Shown here piece by piece: positions 24,585 through 34,685 of a stretch of DNA of 64,000 nt; the stretch's first letter is position 1, and every line of letters begins with the position of its first letter. Source of the DNA: Idiomarina xiamenensis 10-D-4 (lineage in GTDB: Bacteria > Pseudomonadota > Gammaproteobacteria > Enterobacterales > Alteromonadaceae); NCBI RefSeq assembly GCF_000299895.1, contig NZ_AMRG01000004.1, forward strand, positions 1 to 64,000, written 5' to 3'. Position numbers and translations under genes: made by a program. The notes under the pieces are model-generated. The model searched no databases. It was not told the origin of the DNA and saw nothing but the letters and a program-made list of their open reading frames with translations.

Positions 24585-25127
24585 TTACGCGCGCCATCGA
24601 AATAAGCGACTGGGACTAGTGGCCGGCGCTAGCGTCACCTCGCCTGCAGCCACAAACCCTAGACGCTGCAATACCGCGATTGAAGCTTGGTTATCTAACG
24701 CGGTCACGGCCAGTACTGATTGCAAGCCTAAACGCTGGCAGGCATCGTCAAGCACCGCTTGGCCCGCTTCCACGGCATAACCTTGGTGCCAAAACTGTGG
24801 TAAAAAGGCATAGCCTAAATCGGGCTCAGGGAGGCCCTCACGGCGAACCAATCCGCACATACCCATACACTGCCCTTGGCGGTCACAAACCGCTAACAGA
24901 CCGAAGCCGTGCTGCTGATAACTGACGTGCAAGCGCTGTTCAATATAATCTGCCGCGCTGGCCAAATCGCTCACGCCACGTTCCCCGATATATTGTAAAA
25001 AGGACGGCTGCCTGAGTAGCGACAAGATAAACGCCGCATCGTCTGGTCGAAAAGTCCGTATGTCTAATCGGTTCGTATTGATCGGTGCAATTGACTGCCA
25101 TTGCTGGCGGGCTTTTGTCGTGCTCAT
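24585..25127 (-). CDS. GNAT-family N-acetyltransferase (RimJ/RimL-like)
   Basis: A 180-aa acetyltransferase. TNRLDIRTFRPDDAAFILSLL is the RimJ/L-type start; QGQCMGMCGLVRR gives beta-strand 4, and the acetyl-CoA loop region is PEPDLGYAFLPQFWHQGYAVEAG. ALDNQASIAVLQRLGF is the final conserved helix. Substrate unknown. The ATG at 25127 follows AGAGGCAAAG; an upstream start at 25160 has no such site. It stands alone, divergent from the oxidoreductase gene. Confidence 0.85.
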   Translation of the reverse strand: MSTTKARQQWQSIAPINTNRLDIRTFRPDDAAFILSLLRQPSFLQYIGERGVSDLASAADYIEQRLHVSYQQHGFGLLAVCDRQGQCMGMCGLVRREGLPEPDLGYAFLPQFWHQGYAVEAGQAVLDDACQRLGLQSVLAVTALDNQASIAVLQRLGFVAAGEVTLAPATSPSRLFRWRA

Positions 25128-25240
25128 CTTTGCCTCTATCAGACTGGTAATTTTTATCATTCTTGCTTAGTCTGATAACAGTCTATATTGACTGCGCCAA
25201 GTGCGCAGCATAACTTTTCATCGTCGTTAAGGAGTCATGC

Positions 25241-26260
25241 GTGAAAGCGGTAGGTTACCAAAAGTCTTTACCCATCGAACAAGCCGATAGCTTATTGGAT
25301 ATCGATTGTGCCAAACCTACAGCCACAGGCCACGACCTGCTGGTAGAGGTCAAAGCAATATCGGTCAATCCGGTCGACACTAAAATCCGTCAACGCGCCA
25401 GTGCCGACGGCGACGATTATAAAATCCTGGGCTGGGATGCCGCCGGCGTGGTCAGCGCTGTCGGTGAGAAAGTCAGCCGTTTTAAAGTCGGTGACGAGGT
25501 CTGGTATGCCGGAGATGTGTCTCGAGCAGGCAGTAATGCTGAATATCAATTGGTGGATGAACGTATTGTCGGTTATAAGCCGAACAGTCTGAGTTTTGCC
25601 GAGGCCGCGGCTTTGCCACTGACCACCATCACCGCCTACGAATTACTGTTTGAGCGTCTACAACTGACTCGAGACAGCGATGGTGATGGCCGTGCGCAGC
25701 GATTATTAGTGGTCGGCGGCGCCGGTGGGGTTGGCTCTATCTTACTACAGTTGGCGCGACAATTGACCGATGCCACCATTATCGCTACCGCCTCGCGCAC
25801 TGAGAGCCGTGAGTGGGCGTTACAGCATGGCGCCGACATTGTCATCGATCACAGCAAGCCGTTAGATGAAGAATTAGCCGCGCATGGTGTTGACCCGATA
25901 ACCCACGCCGCCTGTTTGACTCATAGCGGTCAACATTATGCCGCCATTATTAATGCCATGCAGGCACAAGGACGCTTTGCCTTAATCGATGACCCAAGCG
26001 AGCCGCTCGATATTAGCCTGATGAAGCGTAAGTCGATTTCGTTACATTGGGAATTTATGTTTACTCGTGCGTTGTTTAACACCGAGGACATGGCCGAACA
26101 ACACCGTTTATTGTGCGAGGTTGCCGATTTAGTCGATGCTGGCCGAATTAAATCAACGCTGGCGGCAAACTTCGGCAAGGTCAACGCTGACAACTTAAGG
26201 CGCGCTCATCAGCAATTAGAGAGTCAGTCGACTATCGGCAAAATCGTTTTAGAATTTTAG
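25241..26260 (+). CDS. Zinc-independent MDR-family alcohol dehydrogenase/quinone oxidoreductase
   Basis: A 339-aa medium-chain dehydrogenase. The N-terminal GroES-like half has VKAISVNPVDTKIRQ, LGWDAAGVVSAVGEKV and FKVGDEVWYAG. The Rossmann half has VVGGAGGVGSILLQLARQL and TASRTESREWALQHGADIVIDH. Structural-zinc Cys residues are absent, as in the YhdH/zinc-binding-like quinone oxidoreductase subgroup that reduces enones or quinones with NADPH. The start is GTG at 25241, six bases after AAGGAG; an ATG five bases earlier is out of frame. It is monocistronic. Confidence 0.85.
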   Translation: MKAVGYQKSLPIEQADSLLDIDCAKPTATGHDLLVEVKAISVNPVDTKIRQRASADGDDYKILGWDAAGVVSAVGEKVSRFKVGDEVWYAGDVSRAGSNAEYQLVDERIVGYKPNSLSFAEAAALPLTTITAYELLFERLQLTRDSDGDGRAQRLLVVGGAGGVGSILLQLARQLTDATIIATASRTESREWALQHGADIVIDHSKPLDEELAAHGVDPITHAACLTHSGQHYAAIINAMQAQGRFALIDDPSEPLDISLMKRKSISLHWEFMFTRALFNTEDMAEQHRLLCEVADLVDAGRIKSTLAANFGKVNADNLRRAHQQLESQSTIGKIVLEF

Positions 26261-26270
26261 TCGTCCGAAA

Positions 26271-26753
26271 TTAACAAACTTGCTCGGGACGTAAGCTAAA
26301 CTCGGTAATATCTTTACCTTTAGCGTCCCGATAGGCAAACACCACGGCAACTTGGTGTTGACGAAAAATAGCCATTGCCTCAGCTTGACATAGCTGCTGA
26401 GCCATTTGCCGACGCAACGAAGCTTCGATTTGTGGCAAGTTTAAGCGATCGACCTGATCTTTCGGAAAGGTGTAATAGTAATAAAATCGGTCATTATGTA
26501 ACCTTACACTGTCTAATCGAACTTGCAGGGTTAGCATGCGCGGCCCCTGATAATTAATACGTGCAGCCTTTTCTAATAGCTGCTGACGCAACTGGCTCTT
26601 TTCTCGCTGCGCCAGAAACGACTGAGGATAACCACTTAACCAAAGTAAACTGGCAATAACGACCAGAGCCACCACGCCTAGCAGAATAAATGCGAAGAAC
26701 TTTTTGCGGTCGCTGACCGTTGGCGTGGTGCTGGGGGAGTTTTCGGCAGACAT
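26271..26753 (-). CDS. Bitopic membrane protein of unknown family
   Basis: A 160-aa protein with a polar, Ser/Thr-rich N terminus, one membrane helix (FFAFILLGVVALVVIASLLWL, broken here by listing only its hydrophobic stretch) and a 110-aa domain probably in the periplasm with LTLQVRLDSVRLHNDRFYYYYTF and VVFAYRDAKGKDI strands and two Cys residues (LCQAEA and the terminal VC). I do not recognise it. I took the ATG at 26753; the frame also begins at a TTG at 26768. It sits between convergent and divergent neighbours, so it is likely expressed alone. Confidence 0.6.
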   Translation of the reverse strand: MSAENSPSTTPTVSDRKKFFAFILLGVVALVVIASLLWLSGYPQSFLAQREKSQLRQQLLEKAARINYQGPRMLTLQVRLDSVRLHNDRFYYYYTFPKDQVDRLNLPQIEASLRRQMAQQLCQAEAMAIFRQHQVAVVFAYRDAKGKDITEFSLRPEQVC

Positions 26754-26838
26754 AGGCAGTACCCTCAAAAACCGTTAACTATTTTATTTTGTTACAAAAC
26801 TACGGCGCCTTAGCGCGAAAAGCAAGGCGCTAAGCATT

Positions 26839-26867
26839 TTACAAACATACATGTATGTATGTATAAT
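26839..26867 (+). promoter_or_regulatory. acrAB-type promoter with an embedded TetR/AcrR-like palindrome
   Basis: TTACAA (-35, 26839-26844), a 17-base spacer and TATAAT (-10, 26862-26867) form a good sigma-70 promoter. The spacer holds the perfect 14-bp palindrome ACATACATGTATGT (26845-26858), extended on one side by ATGTAT. It resembles operators of AcrR/TtgR-type TetR repressors, which also lie in efflux promoters. No such repressor gene is next to it. Confidence 0.7.
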
Positions 26868-26931
26868 GCCCGACAGTCTAATGCATCACTCGGATGTGCA
26901 CTTTTTTTTAAGTTAGTTGAGGAAACCCTAC

Positions 26932-28119
26932 ATGCAGCAAAGATCACTGATTGCGCCCCTATTTGCGCTATCGCTAGTGAGCACCGCATTGTTGTCCGCT
27001 TGCGGCACAGCAGAGCAAGGTGCCCAGCAACAACAGCAACAAGCCGTCGAAGTTGGCGTAGTGACATTAAAAACTCAGCCCGTTCCTTTGCGCACCGAGT
27101 TACCGGGCAGAACCACCGCCTATCGGATTGCCGAAGTTCGTCCACAGGTTAGCGGTATTCTGTTAGAACGCCACTTTGAGGAAGGCGCGACGGTAGAAGC
27201 TGGGCAGCAGCTGTATCAAATCGATCCAGCCACTTACGATGCCGACGTGGCGAGTGGTAAGGCCGCAGTCGCCAGTGCCGAAGCATCGTTAAAAAGTACT
27301 GAAAACACTTATAAGCGATACAAAAATCTGTTGAAAGACAAAGCCATTAGTCAACAGGAGTTCGATAACGCCGAAGCCACCTATTTAGAAGCGAAAGCTC
27401 AGCAACAGGTCGCTCAAGCGCAACTAAAAACGGCCCAAATCAACCGCGAATTCACCGAAGTAAATGCGCCAATCAACGGCATTATTGGACGCAGTAATTT
27501 TACCGAAGGTGCGTTGGTAACCGCATCTCAAGCACAACCATTAGCAGTCATTCAGCAACTCGATCCGATTTATGTTGATATTAACCAATCGAGTAAAGCC
27601 TTTTTACGATTGAAGCAAGAAATCGAAAAAGGACGTGTACAAGCTAATAAAAATGGTAATGCCGAAGTCGATTTGCGCTTAGAAGCAGGCTTACGTTATA
27701 GCCACAAAGGCGAATTACTGTTCTCTGAAGTCGGCGTTAATGAAACCACCGGCACTATCTTGTTACGGGCACGTTTTCCTAACCCCGATGGTGACTTACT
27801 CCCAGGTATGTTCGTGCGTGCCATCGTTAACGAAGGCACCGTACCTAACGGATTACTTGCTCCACAGCAAGGTATTCAACGTGACGTCCGTGGCCGCCCG
27901 ATCGCTTTAGTGGTTAACGGCGAAGGCAAAGTCGAACAACGGCAAGTAGAAACCGCGCGCGCTATCGGCAACCAATGGCTAATTAGCTCAGGCTTGCAAG
28001 ACGGTGACAAGTTAATCGTTGAAGGTATTCAAAAAGTGCGCCCGGGAGCCCCAGTTAAAGCGGTTGAAGCCGACTTGGGTAACAGCCAACAAGGCAATGG
28101 TTCGCCACAACAGCAGTAA
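26932..28119 (+). CDS. acrA: RND efflux periplasmic adaptor lipoprotein (AcrA/MexA type)
   Basis: A 395-aa membrane-fusion protein with lipoprotein signal (lipobox LLSAC). After a Gln-rich linker come the beta-barrel and lipoyl segments (PVPLRTELPGRTTAYRIAEVRPQVSGILLERHFEEG), a long alpha-hairpin (about 95-175) and the barrel region with RARFPNPDGDLLPGMFVRA. It joins the inner-membrane pump to an outer-membrane channel to export drugs, dyes or bile-like compounds. The ATG follows GAGGAAACCC. The pump gene starts 12 bases downstream; no TolC-like channel is in the window, so a channel encoded elsewhere is implied. Symbol given for the family. Confidence 0.9.
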   Translation: MQQRSLIAPLFALSLVSTALLSACGTAEQGAQQQQQQAVEVGVVTLKTQPVPLRTELPGRTTAYRIAEVRPQVSGILLERHFEEGATVEAGQQLYQIDPATYDADVASGKAAVASAEASLKSTENTYKRYKNLLKDKAISQQEFDNAEATYLEAKAQQQVAQAQLKTAQINREFTEVNAPINGIIGRSNFTEGALVTASQAQPLAVIQQLDPIYVDINQSSKAFLRLKQEIEKGRVQANKNGNAEVDLRLEAGLRYSHKGELLFSEVGVNETTGTILLRARFPNPDGDLLPGMFVRAIVNEGTVPNGLLAPQQGIQRDVRGRPIALVVNGEGKVEQRQVETARAIGNQWLISSGLQDGDKLIVEGIQKVRPGAPVKAVEADLGNSQQGNGSPQQQ

Positions 28120-28131
28120 AGGATTCAGTCA

Positions 28132-31100
28132 ATGGCTCAATTTTTTATTAATCGCCCGATTTTTGCCTGGGTTATCGCCATCATTATTATGTTGGCGGGC
28201 GCTTTGGCACTACGCGGATTGCCGGTGGAGCAGTACCCCACCATCGCGCCGCCATCGGTAGAAATTCAGTTTACTTATCCCGGTGCTAACGCACAAACTG
28301 TGCAGGACACCGTCACGCAGGTTATCGAGCAGAACATGAATGGTCTCGATAACTTCATGTACATGTCGTCGCAAAGTAACGCCGGTAGCGGTTCTATTAC
28401 CCTTACCTTCCAATCGGGTACCGATCCAGATATTGCTCAGGTACAGGTGCAGAACAAGCTGCAGTTAGCCACGCCGCTATTGCCGCAAGAAGTTCAGCAA
28501 CAAGGTATTAGCGTCGCTAAAGCGAGTAGCTCGTTCTTAATGGTCGCGGCCTTGGTGTCTGAGGATGACCGTTACGACAATACCGATTTGAGTGACTACA
28601 TTAACGCCAACATTAAAGATCCGGTATCACGGACTACCGGTGTCGGTAATGTGCAGTTATTCGGTGCCCCCTATGCTATGCGCATCTGGTTAGACCCAGA
28701 AGCACTGACCAACTTTGGTATGACCACCAATGAAGTGGTAGCCGCGATTCGTGTGCAAAACAACCAAGTCGCCGCCGGTGAGTTGGGTGGTGCGCCAGCG
28801 GTCGAAGGGCAACGTTTGAACGCGACTATCATCGCGCAGACGCGGTTAGAAACTGTCGAAGAGTTTGAAGACATTTTGCTACGTGTTAACTCGGACGGTT
28901 CGCAGGTCCGTTTACGCGATGTCGCGCGAGTCGAAAAAGGTGGTGAAAATTACGCCATCGTCGCACGTTATAACGGTAAACCCGCTACCGGTTTGGCAAT
29001 TCAGCTAGCACCCGGAGCAAACGCTCTGGATACCGCCGAAGCAGTAAAAACCACCCTCGATAATTTGAAAGCGTACTTCCCAGAAGGGATGGATTTGGTG
29101 ATCCCATACGACACCACGCCGTTCGTACAAATATCCATTACCGAGGTTGCTAAGACGCTGATCGAAGCCATTATTTTGGTGTTCTTGCTGATGTATCTGT
29201 TCTTACAGAACGTTCGCGCCACCATTATTCCAACACTGGCGATTCCGGTGGTGCTATTAGGTACCATGGGTATTATGGCGGTGACCGGCTTTAGTATTAA
29301 TACGCTGACCATGTTTGGTATGGTGCTATCGATCGGTTTGCTGGTGGATGACGCCATCGTTGTGGTCGAAAACGTCGAGCGTTTGATGTCTGAGGAAGGC
29401 TTATCTCCGCGTCAGGCTGCGATTAAATCAATGGGGCAAATTACCGGCGCCTTGGTCGCTATCGGCCTAGTCATGGCAGCGGTATTTACGCCAATGGCAT
29501 TCTTCAGCGGTTCTACCGGCGCCATCTATCGTCAGTTCTCACTGACCATTATCGCCGCGATGGGACTCTCGGTGATGGTCGCGATTATCTTCTCACCAGC
29601 ACTGTGTGCGACAATCCTGAAGCCTATCGACAAAGACCATAAAGAAGGTAAAGGTCCACTGGGTTGGTTTAACCGTCAGCTAAACAAATGGACAGAGCGT
29701 TACACTAACAGCGTCGGTGCTATTTTACGTCGCACCATTCGCTTTAGTCTGATTTACGTTGGTCTATTTTTGATTCTGGGTTTCTTGTTTGCACGCTTAC
29801 CCAGCTCATTCTTGCCCGACGAAGACCGAGGTGTATTCCTGACCCAGATGCAACTACCGGTTGGGTCGACGCAGGAGCAATCGGTTGCCACCATGGAAAA
29901 GATCGAGAACTATTATCTGAACGAGGAAAAAGCCGTGCGTTCAGTGTTCTCGGTGGTGGGTTTCAGCTTTGCCGGCCGTAGCCAGAATGCCGGTATCGCT
30001 TTCGTGCGTTTAAATGATTGGGACGAGCGTCAAGCTGACGATATGTCGGTGCAAGCCATCATTGGCCGCGCCATGGGCAAATTCAGCCAGTTGCGCGAAG
30101 CCATGGTGTTTGCCTTTAACCTACCGTCAATCCCTGAATTAGGCACGGCGACAGGTTTCAACATGTTCCTGCAAGACCGTGCTAATTTGGGTCATGACAA
30201 ACTGTTAGAGGCGCGAAACCAATTGCTGGGCATGGCCGCTCAAGATCCGCGTTTAAGCCAAGTACGTCCAAACGGGTTAGAGGACACCGCGCAGTTTGAA
30301 ATCGATATTGATTACGAAAAAGCCACGGCGCTGGGTGTCAGTATTGAAGACATCAATAACACCTTAAGTACCGCTTGGGGTTCGTCGTACGTCAACGATT
30401 TCATCGACCGCGGCCGTGTCAAACGCGTTTATGTGCAAGCCGAAGCCGAGTTCCGTATGTTGCCGGAAGATGTGGATAGCTGGTATGTACGTAACAACGC
30501 CGGTGAAATGGTGCCCTTTGGCGCCTTCTCAAGTAGCGATTGGACCTTCGGTCCGCAACGTTTAGAGCGCTACAACGGTGTGCCAGCGATGGAGCTACAA
30601 GGTGAAGCTGGACCGGGTTATAGCTCCGGTGACGCGATGTTAGCCATGGAAGAGTTAGTGGCTAAATTGCCAGACGGGATCGGCTACGAATGGACCGGCA
30701 CCTCGCTACAAGAGCGTATGTCTGGTGATCAGGCACCGATGCTGTATGCCATTTCATTACTGGTGGTATTCCTTTGCTTAGCAGCCTTATATGAAAGCTG
30801 GTCAATCCCGTTCTCGGTCATGTTAGTGGTGCCACTGGGTATTTTGGGTGCGGTATTAGCCACCCTCATGCGCGGTTTGGAAAACGATGTCTATTTCCAA
30901 GTAGGCCTATTGACCACTGTCGGTGTATCGGCACGGAACGCCATCTTGATTGTTGAGTTCGCAAAAGACTTACAGGAACAAGGTAAGTCATTGCTGGAGT
31001 CGACCATCGAGGCGGTACGCCTGCGTTTACGTCCGATTTTGATGACCTCATTTGCGTTTACTTTCGGCGTACTGCCGCTGGCATTAAGTAGCGGTGCCGG

Positions 31101-31236
31101 TGCAGCTAGCCGTAACGCTATCGGTACTTCGGTTATCGGCGGTATGTTAGCCGGTACGGTGTTGGCCATCTTCTTCGTGCCACTGCTTTATTATGTGGTA
31201 CGTAAGACCTTCCCACCGAAGGAGCGCGAAGAGTAA
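28132..31236 (+). CDS. acrB: RND efflux pump inner-membrane transporter (AcrB/MexB, HAE1 type)
   Basis: A 1034-aa proton-driven exporter, full length for the HAE1 family. It has the N-terminal [18 protein letters not shown] helix, two large periplasmic loops and 12 membrane helices. The proton-relay Asp pair is visible in helix 4 ([18 protein letters not shown]), with Lys in helix 10 in the [17 protein letters not shown] region. Repeated [10 protein letters not shown] and [18 protein letters not shown] blocks are typical of AcrB. With the adaptor just upstream it forms a two-gene operon under the palindrome-bearing promoter. Confidence 0.93.
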   Translation: MAQFFINRPIFAWVIAIIIMLAGALALRGLPVEQYPTIAPPSVEIQFTYPGANAQTVQDTVTQVIEQNMNGLDNFMYMSSQSNAGSGSITLTFQSGTDPDIAQVQVQNKLQLATPLLPQEVQQQGISVAKASSSFLMVAALVSEDDRYDNTDLSDYINANIKDPVSRTTGVGNVQLFGAPYAMRIWLDPEALTNFGMTTNEVVAAIRVQNNQVAAGELGGAPAVEGQRLNATIIAQTRLETVEEFEDILLRVNSDGSQVRLRDVARVEKGGENYAIVARYNGKPATGLAIQLAPGANALDTAEAVKTTLDNLKAYFPEGMDLVIPYDTTPFVQISITEVAKTLIEAIILVFLLMYLFLQNVRATIIPTLAIPVVLLGTMGIMAVTGFSINTLTMFGMVLSIGLLVDDAIVVVENVERLMSEEGLSPRQAAIKSMGQITGALVAIGLVMAAVFTPMAFFSGSTGAIYRQFSLTIIAAMGLSVMVAIIFSPALCATILKPIDKDHKEGKGPLGWFNRQLNKWTERYTNSVGAILRRTIRFSLIYVGLFLILGFLFARLPSSFLPDEDRGVFLTQMQLPVGSTQEQSVATMEKIENYYLNEEKAVRSVFSVVGFSFAGRSQNAGIAFVRLNDWDERQADDMSVQAIIGRAMGKFSQLREAMVFAFNLPSIPELGTATGFNMFLQDRANLGHDKLLEARNQLLGMAAQDPRLSQVRPNGLEDTAQFEIDIDYEKATALGVSIEDINNTLSTAWGSSYVNDFIDRGRVKRVYVQAEAEFRMLPEDVDSWYVRNNAGEMVPFGAFSSSDWTFGPQRLERYNGVPAMELQGEAGPGYSSGDAMLAMEELVAKLPDGIGYEWTGTSLQERMSGDQAPMLYAISLLVVFLCLAALYESWSIPFSVMLVVPLGILGAVLATLMRGLENDVYFQVGLLTTVGVSARNAILIVEFAKDLQEQGKSLLESTIEAVRLRLRPILMTSFAFTFGVLPLALSSGAGAASRNAIGTSVIGGMLAGTVLAIFFVPLLYYVVRKTFPPKEREE

Positions 31237-31314
31237 AAATCTGGCAAGTGCCATTTTAAAATCGATAAAGCATGCTACTGTTAGTCATTATTCCCGACTG
31301 TTGCACTAACCGTC

Positions 31315-31845
31315 ATGCTTTATCGATACTTCTTTATCCTCATTGCTATGGCCAGCTTATTGGTTGGCGTACAAGTCCCCCACTATGTCGATCAATATCA
31401 GCAACGCATTGACGCGCATTTGATCGAAGTCGGTATTCATTTAAAAGGCTTTCAAGCCATTGCTGATCAGTTTTACGATGGCGATTTAGACCAACTTATC
31501 GCTTATCATGAGCAGAGCCAAGACGATGTGTTTGCGGCAGAAGCGAAACCATTGCGCCAAATGCAGCAACGCTTTCAATACCTGCAGCAACAACAACAAG
31601 CCCTACAAACGCACTTAGCAGGGCAAATACAACACATCATCGGTCATCCTGATCGCGATATTTTGCGCGAAACATGGCGCCAATATAAAGCCGTGGTGCC
31701 GCTAACCGGAGAAGCTATTGGCGCTGGCTTCATTATCGCTTTCTTGTTATTGCTCATAGTTGAATGTGTTTGTTTTGTGCCACGCCGCAGACTACGCCGC
31801 AACAGGGAAAAGCGATTATTTCAATCGGACTCAAAGTTGTTGTAA
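31315..31845 (+). CDS. DUF2937 family membrane protein
   Basis: A 176-aa protein with an N-terminal membrane helix, a Gln-rich coiled-coil middle (LRQMQQRFQYLQQQQQALQTH) and a C-terminal helix (AIGAGFIIAFLLLLIVE) followed by an Arg-rich tail. The VPHYVDQYQQRIDAHLIEV and LIAYHEQSQDDVFAAEA blocks match DUF2937 (E. coli has no close partner I recall). Function unknown. It lies 78 bases after acrB and may be read from its own promoter. Confidence 0.72.
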   Translation: MLYRYFFILIAMASLLVGVQVPHYVDQYQQRIDAHLIEVGIHLKGFQAIADQFYDGDLDQLIAYHEQSQDDVFAAEAKPLRQMQQRFQYLQQQQQALQTHLAGQIQHIIGHPDRDILRETWRQYKAVVPLTGEAIGAGFIIAFLLLLIVECVCFVPRRRLRRNREKRLFQSDSKLL

Positions 31846-31910
31846 GACAAAACTGTTTGATGTTATTTATCGTATAATCAGAGCCAGAATTTTACTCAGA
31901 GATAGATGAT

Positions 31911-34034
31911 TTGCTGCACTTTATTAGTGATTTGCCCGACAGTTATCAAGTCCTGTTAAATTGTACTCACAGTACAGGCTTGGTATTGCTGTCATATTTA
32001 GTTGCCGTAGCCGCTTCGGTACCGGCATTAAACTTGGCTGAGCGTGTTGCCGAGAAACAACGTCCCGCCATCAAGCAGCTATGGCGCGGCGTTGGTGCAT
32101 TAAGTTTAGGCGGTGGTATTTGGGCCATGCACTTTATTGCTATGTTAGCCTTTGAACCGCCAGTTCCGTTTACCTTCGAGCCGACACTAACCATCTTATC
32201 GTTGGTTATCGCCATCGTTATTTGCTACGTGGTGATGTGGGTGATCGGCCGCCCTGAATTGTCGTTACCCTTAGCCTTCGTGGCTTCGGTTTGTGCCGGT
32301 ATTGGTATTGCCGGTATGCATTATACCGGCATGGCAGCGATGCAATCAGTCGCGCAACAGTTTTATCGCGGTGACCTATTTGTATTGTCTATTCTAATTG
32401 CCATTGTGGCATCCTTTGCGGCGCTATTGCTGGCTAATTTTTTCCGTGGTCGTAGCGGTCCCAAAGTCAACGCTTTTAAAGGATTGGCTTGTGTCATTAT
32501 GGGTGGTGCTATTTGGTCGATGCACTTTACCGGCATGTCGGCATTAACGTTGGCAGTACCTGCCGATATTGAAATTAATACCATCATCGATAACACCGCT
32601 GGCAACGTCTCCATGGCGATTGCCATCGCCATCACCACAATACTGATTATCGCTGCTTCAGTGATTGCCATGCGTGTGGTCAAGTTCCTCGAACAAAAAG
32701 ACCAACAGTTGAAGCAGCTAACCCAACATGACCGCTTAACCGGTCTGCTAAATGGTGAAACCTTCGCCAGCTTACTGAATGAGCGTCTGCTAAAAAGTCA
32801 GCGCGGCGCTATTAGCCCCTTTACCTTATTATATGTTGATTTAGATAACTTTCATCGCGTCAACAATAGCCTTAGCCACACCGCCGGTGACCAAGTTATT
32901 TTAACCACTAAACGTCGTATTCGTGCGGTATTATCAGATGACGACTTACTCTGTCGTCTGGTTGGCGACGAATTTTTAATTTTAAAGAGTCTGCCGTTTA
33001 ATAAAGACACTCAAGACACCGCCCGACGCATTGTCGAGCAACTCAGTGCACCTTACGAACTGGATGACTTTAGAATCAAGTTATCGGCGAGTATTGGCGT
33101 CGCACATGCGCCTCAACACGGTCACGATTACGATACCCTACTTCGTAGTGCGCACATTGCTATGCGTTATGCGAAAAAATCTGGCGGTAACAAAGCCACA
33201 CTATTTGATAGTTCTTTAAATCAGGAATTACAGGATGATATTGAACTGGAGCATGATTTACAGGTAGCCATCCAGCAGCAACAGCTCACGCCCTACTACC
33301 AACCGTTAATTAATGCCCGAACGGGCGAGGTTGTCGCGTTAGAGGCGCTGGCTCGTTGGCAGCACCCACAGCAAGGTTTTATTAGTCCTGAGCGCTTTGT
33401 CTCATTAGCCGAAAATGCCGGTTTTGTTAGCGATTTAGACAATGCCATATTTACTCAAGCGTGTGCCGATGTTAAGCAACTCCGCAACATGGGACACAGT
33501 CGTTTACGGGTATCAGTAAACTGCTCAGCCTTGAATCTAACCAATGCTCACTTACCCGAATATATCGCAAATACGTTAAAACAAAATCAATTGACTGCCG
33601 ACGCACTCACCATTGAGGTTACCGAAAATGCGCTGATGAGTAACCTGTCATTAGCGATTGATTTACTGAGTAAGATCCGTGATTTAGGGGTGCGGGTGTC
33701 GATTGACGATTTCGGTAGCGGTTATTCATCGCTGGCCTATTTGTCAAAACTACCGGTCGATACACTAAAAGTTGATCGCTCTTTTATTCAGCATATCCCG
33801 AAGCAGAAACAAGATATGGCGATTACCAATGCCATTATCGCTATGGCCCATAAACTTGATCTAAAAGTGGTTGCTGAGGGCGTCGAAACCATCGAACAGC
33901 TCGATTTTTTACGACAAAACGATTGTGATGTGCTGCAAGGCTATTATTTTAGTAAACCATTGCCGTTACATAAGCTGACGCAATGGTTGGCTGACTATCG
34001 ACCAACCAATAACGTCCGTAGCCTACGTTTGTAA
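31911..34034 (+). CDS. MHYT-GGDEF-EAL cyclic-di-GMP signalling protein
   Basis: A 707-aa inner-membrane protein. The N-terminal MHYT sensor has seven helices with the three His-containing motifs MHFIAM, MHYTGM and MHFTGM, thought to bind copper. Residues about 275-435 are a GGDEF domain whose signature reads VGDEF, so cyclase activity is doubtful. Residues about 445-700 are an EAL phosphodiesterase with EALARWQHP, DDFGSGYSSLAYL and EGVET all present, suggesting an active c-di-GMP phosphodiesterase. The start is TTG at 31911; the frame is open only to 31878 upstream and contains no ATG. A PilZ protein at 54.8 kb is a possible effector elsewhere in the window. Confidence 0.9.
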   Translation: MLHFISDLPDSYQVLLNCTHSTGLVLLSYLVAVAASVPALNLAERVAEKQRPAIKQLWRGVGALSLGGGIWAMHFIAMLAFEPPVPFTFEPTLTILSLVIAIVICYVVMWVIGRPELSLPLAFVASVCAGIGIAGMHYTGMAAMQSVAQQFYRGDLFVLSILIAIVASFAALLLANFFRGRSGPKVNAFKGLACVIMGGAIWSMHFTGMSALTLAVPADIEINTIIDNTAGNVSMAIAIAITTILIIAASVIAMRVVKFLEQKDQQLKQLTQHDRLTGLLNGETFASLLNERLLKSQRGAISPFTLLYVDLDNFHRVNNSLSHTAGDQVILTTKRRIRAVLSDDDLLCRLVGDEFLILKSLPFNKDTQDTARRIVEQLSAPYELDDFRIKLSASIGVAHAPQHGHDYDTLLRSAHIAMRYAKKSGGNKATLFDSSLNQELQDDIELEHDLQVAIQQQQLTPYYQPLINARTGEVVALEALARWQHPQQGFISPERFVSLAENAGFVSDLDNAIFTQACADVKQLRNMGHSRLRVSVNCSALNLTNAHLPEYIANTLKQNQLTADALTIEVTENALMSNLSLAIDLLSKIRDLGVRVSIDDFGSGYSSLAYLSKLPVDTLKVDRSFIQHIPKQKQDMAITNAIIAMAHKLDLKVVAEGVETIEQLDFLRQNDCDVLQGYYFSKPLPLHKLTQWLADYRPTNNVRSLRL

Positions 34035-34078
34035 CGTCACTGACTAAAAGCAAGCTTGAATTCGCAGCGACAAGCACC

Positions 34079-34429
34079 TTAGCGCTCATCTTTGACTTCG
34101 TACTCGCCTTCAATCACCGAGCTATCACGGCTATCATGGCGCTGTTGTCGTTGCTGCTGCTGTTGCTGCTGCGCTTGTTTGGCATTCTTTTGTGCGGCGC
34201 GACTGAACTCATACATTTGCTTCATCGCTTTACGGCGACGCCACAAGATCGGGATCAGTAAAATCCAGCCAACCAGCACGAACACGACCATCAAGGCCAA
34301 GCCCACCAATAGCATGAAAAAGAATACGATGCCCATCAAAATCCGCGTTAAAGGATTTGCCGAGGGGCCAGGCTGCATACGTTGCTGCCATTGACGGAAC
34401 TGAATAAACACGGGGCCTTTTGCAGACAT
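34079..34429 (-). CDS. Small bitopic membrane protein with a polyglutamine tail
   Basis: A 116-aa protein with a soluble start, a long hydrophobic region probably crossing twice (ILMGIVFFFMLLVGLALMVV, then FVLVGWILLIPILW) and a charged Gln-rich tail (QAQQQQQQQRQQRHDSRDSS) ending in VIEGEYEVKDER. I do not recognise a named family. The ATG at 34429 follows GGAGTGAGA. It is convergent with the MHYT gene and divergent from the CLCA_X gene. The repeated Gln codons are mostly CAG/CAA and could be slippage-prone. Confidence 0.62.
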   Translation of the reverse strand: MSAKGPVFIQFRQWQQRMQPGPSANPLTRILMGIVFFFMLLVGLALMVVFVLVGWILLIPILWRRRKAMKQMYEFSRAAQKNAKQAQQQQQQQRQQRHDSRDSSVIEGEYEVKDER

Positions 34430-34685
34430 TCTCACTCCTGTTGCAGGGCTATTAATGCTAAGACAATATTGGCTGACACGAATTCCGTTAATTTCTTCCG
34501 CGCTCGGTGTTTAGCGTAAACGCCACCACCATCAAACATTGCTGCCGCCACCGATAGTTGTATGCAGCGTGCGTCATCACCCTGTAAAGTTTACAATAGG
34601 TTTTCTGATAAAAACCGGCACATTAACCACCACCCTGTTGGCTAATGTCTTACTCTTTGATATTGGGGCGTGATTTAGAATTACA

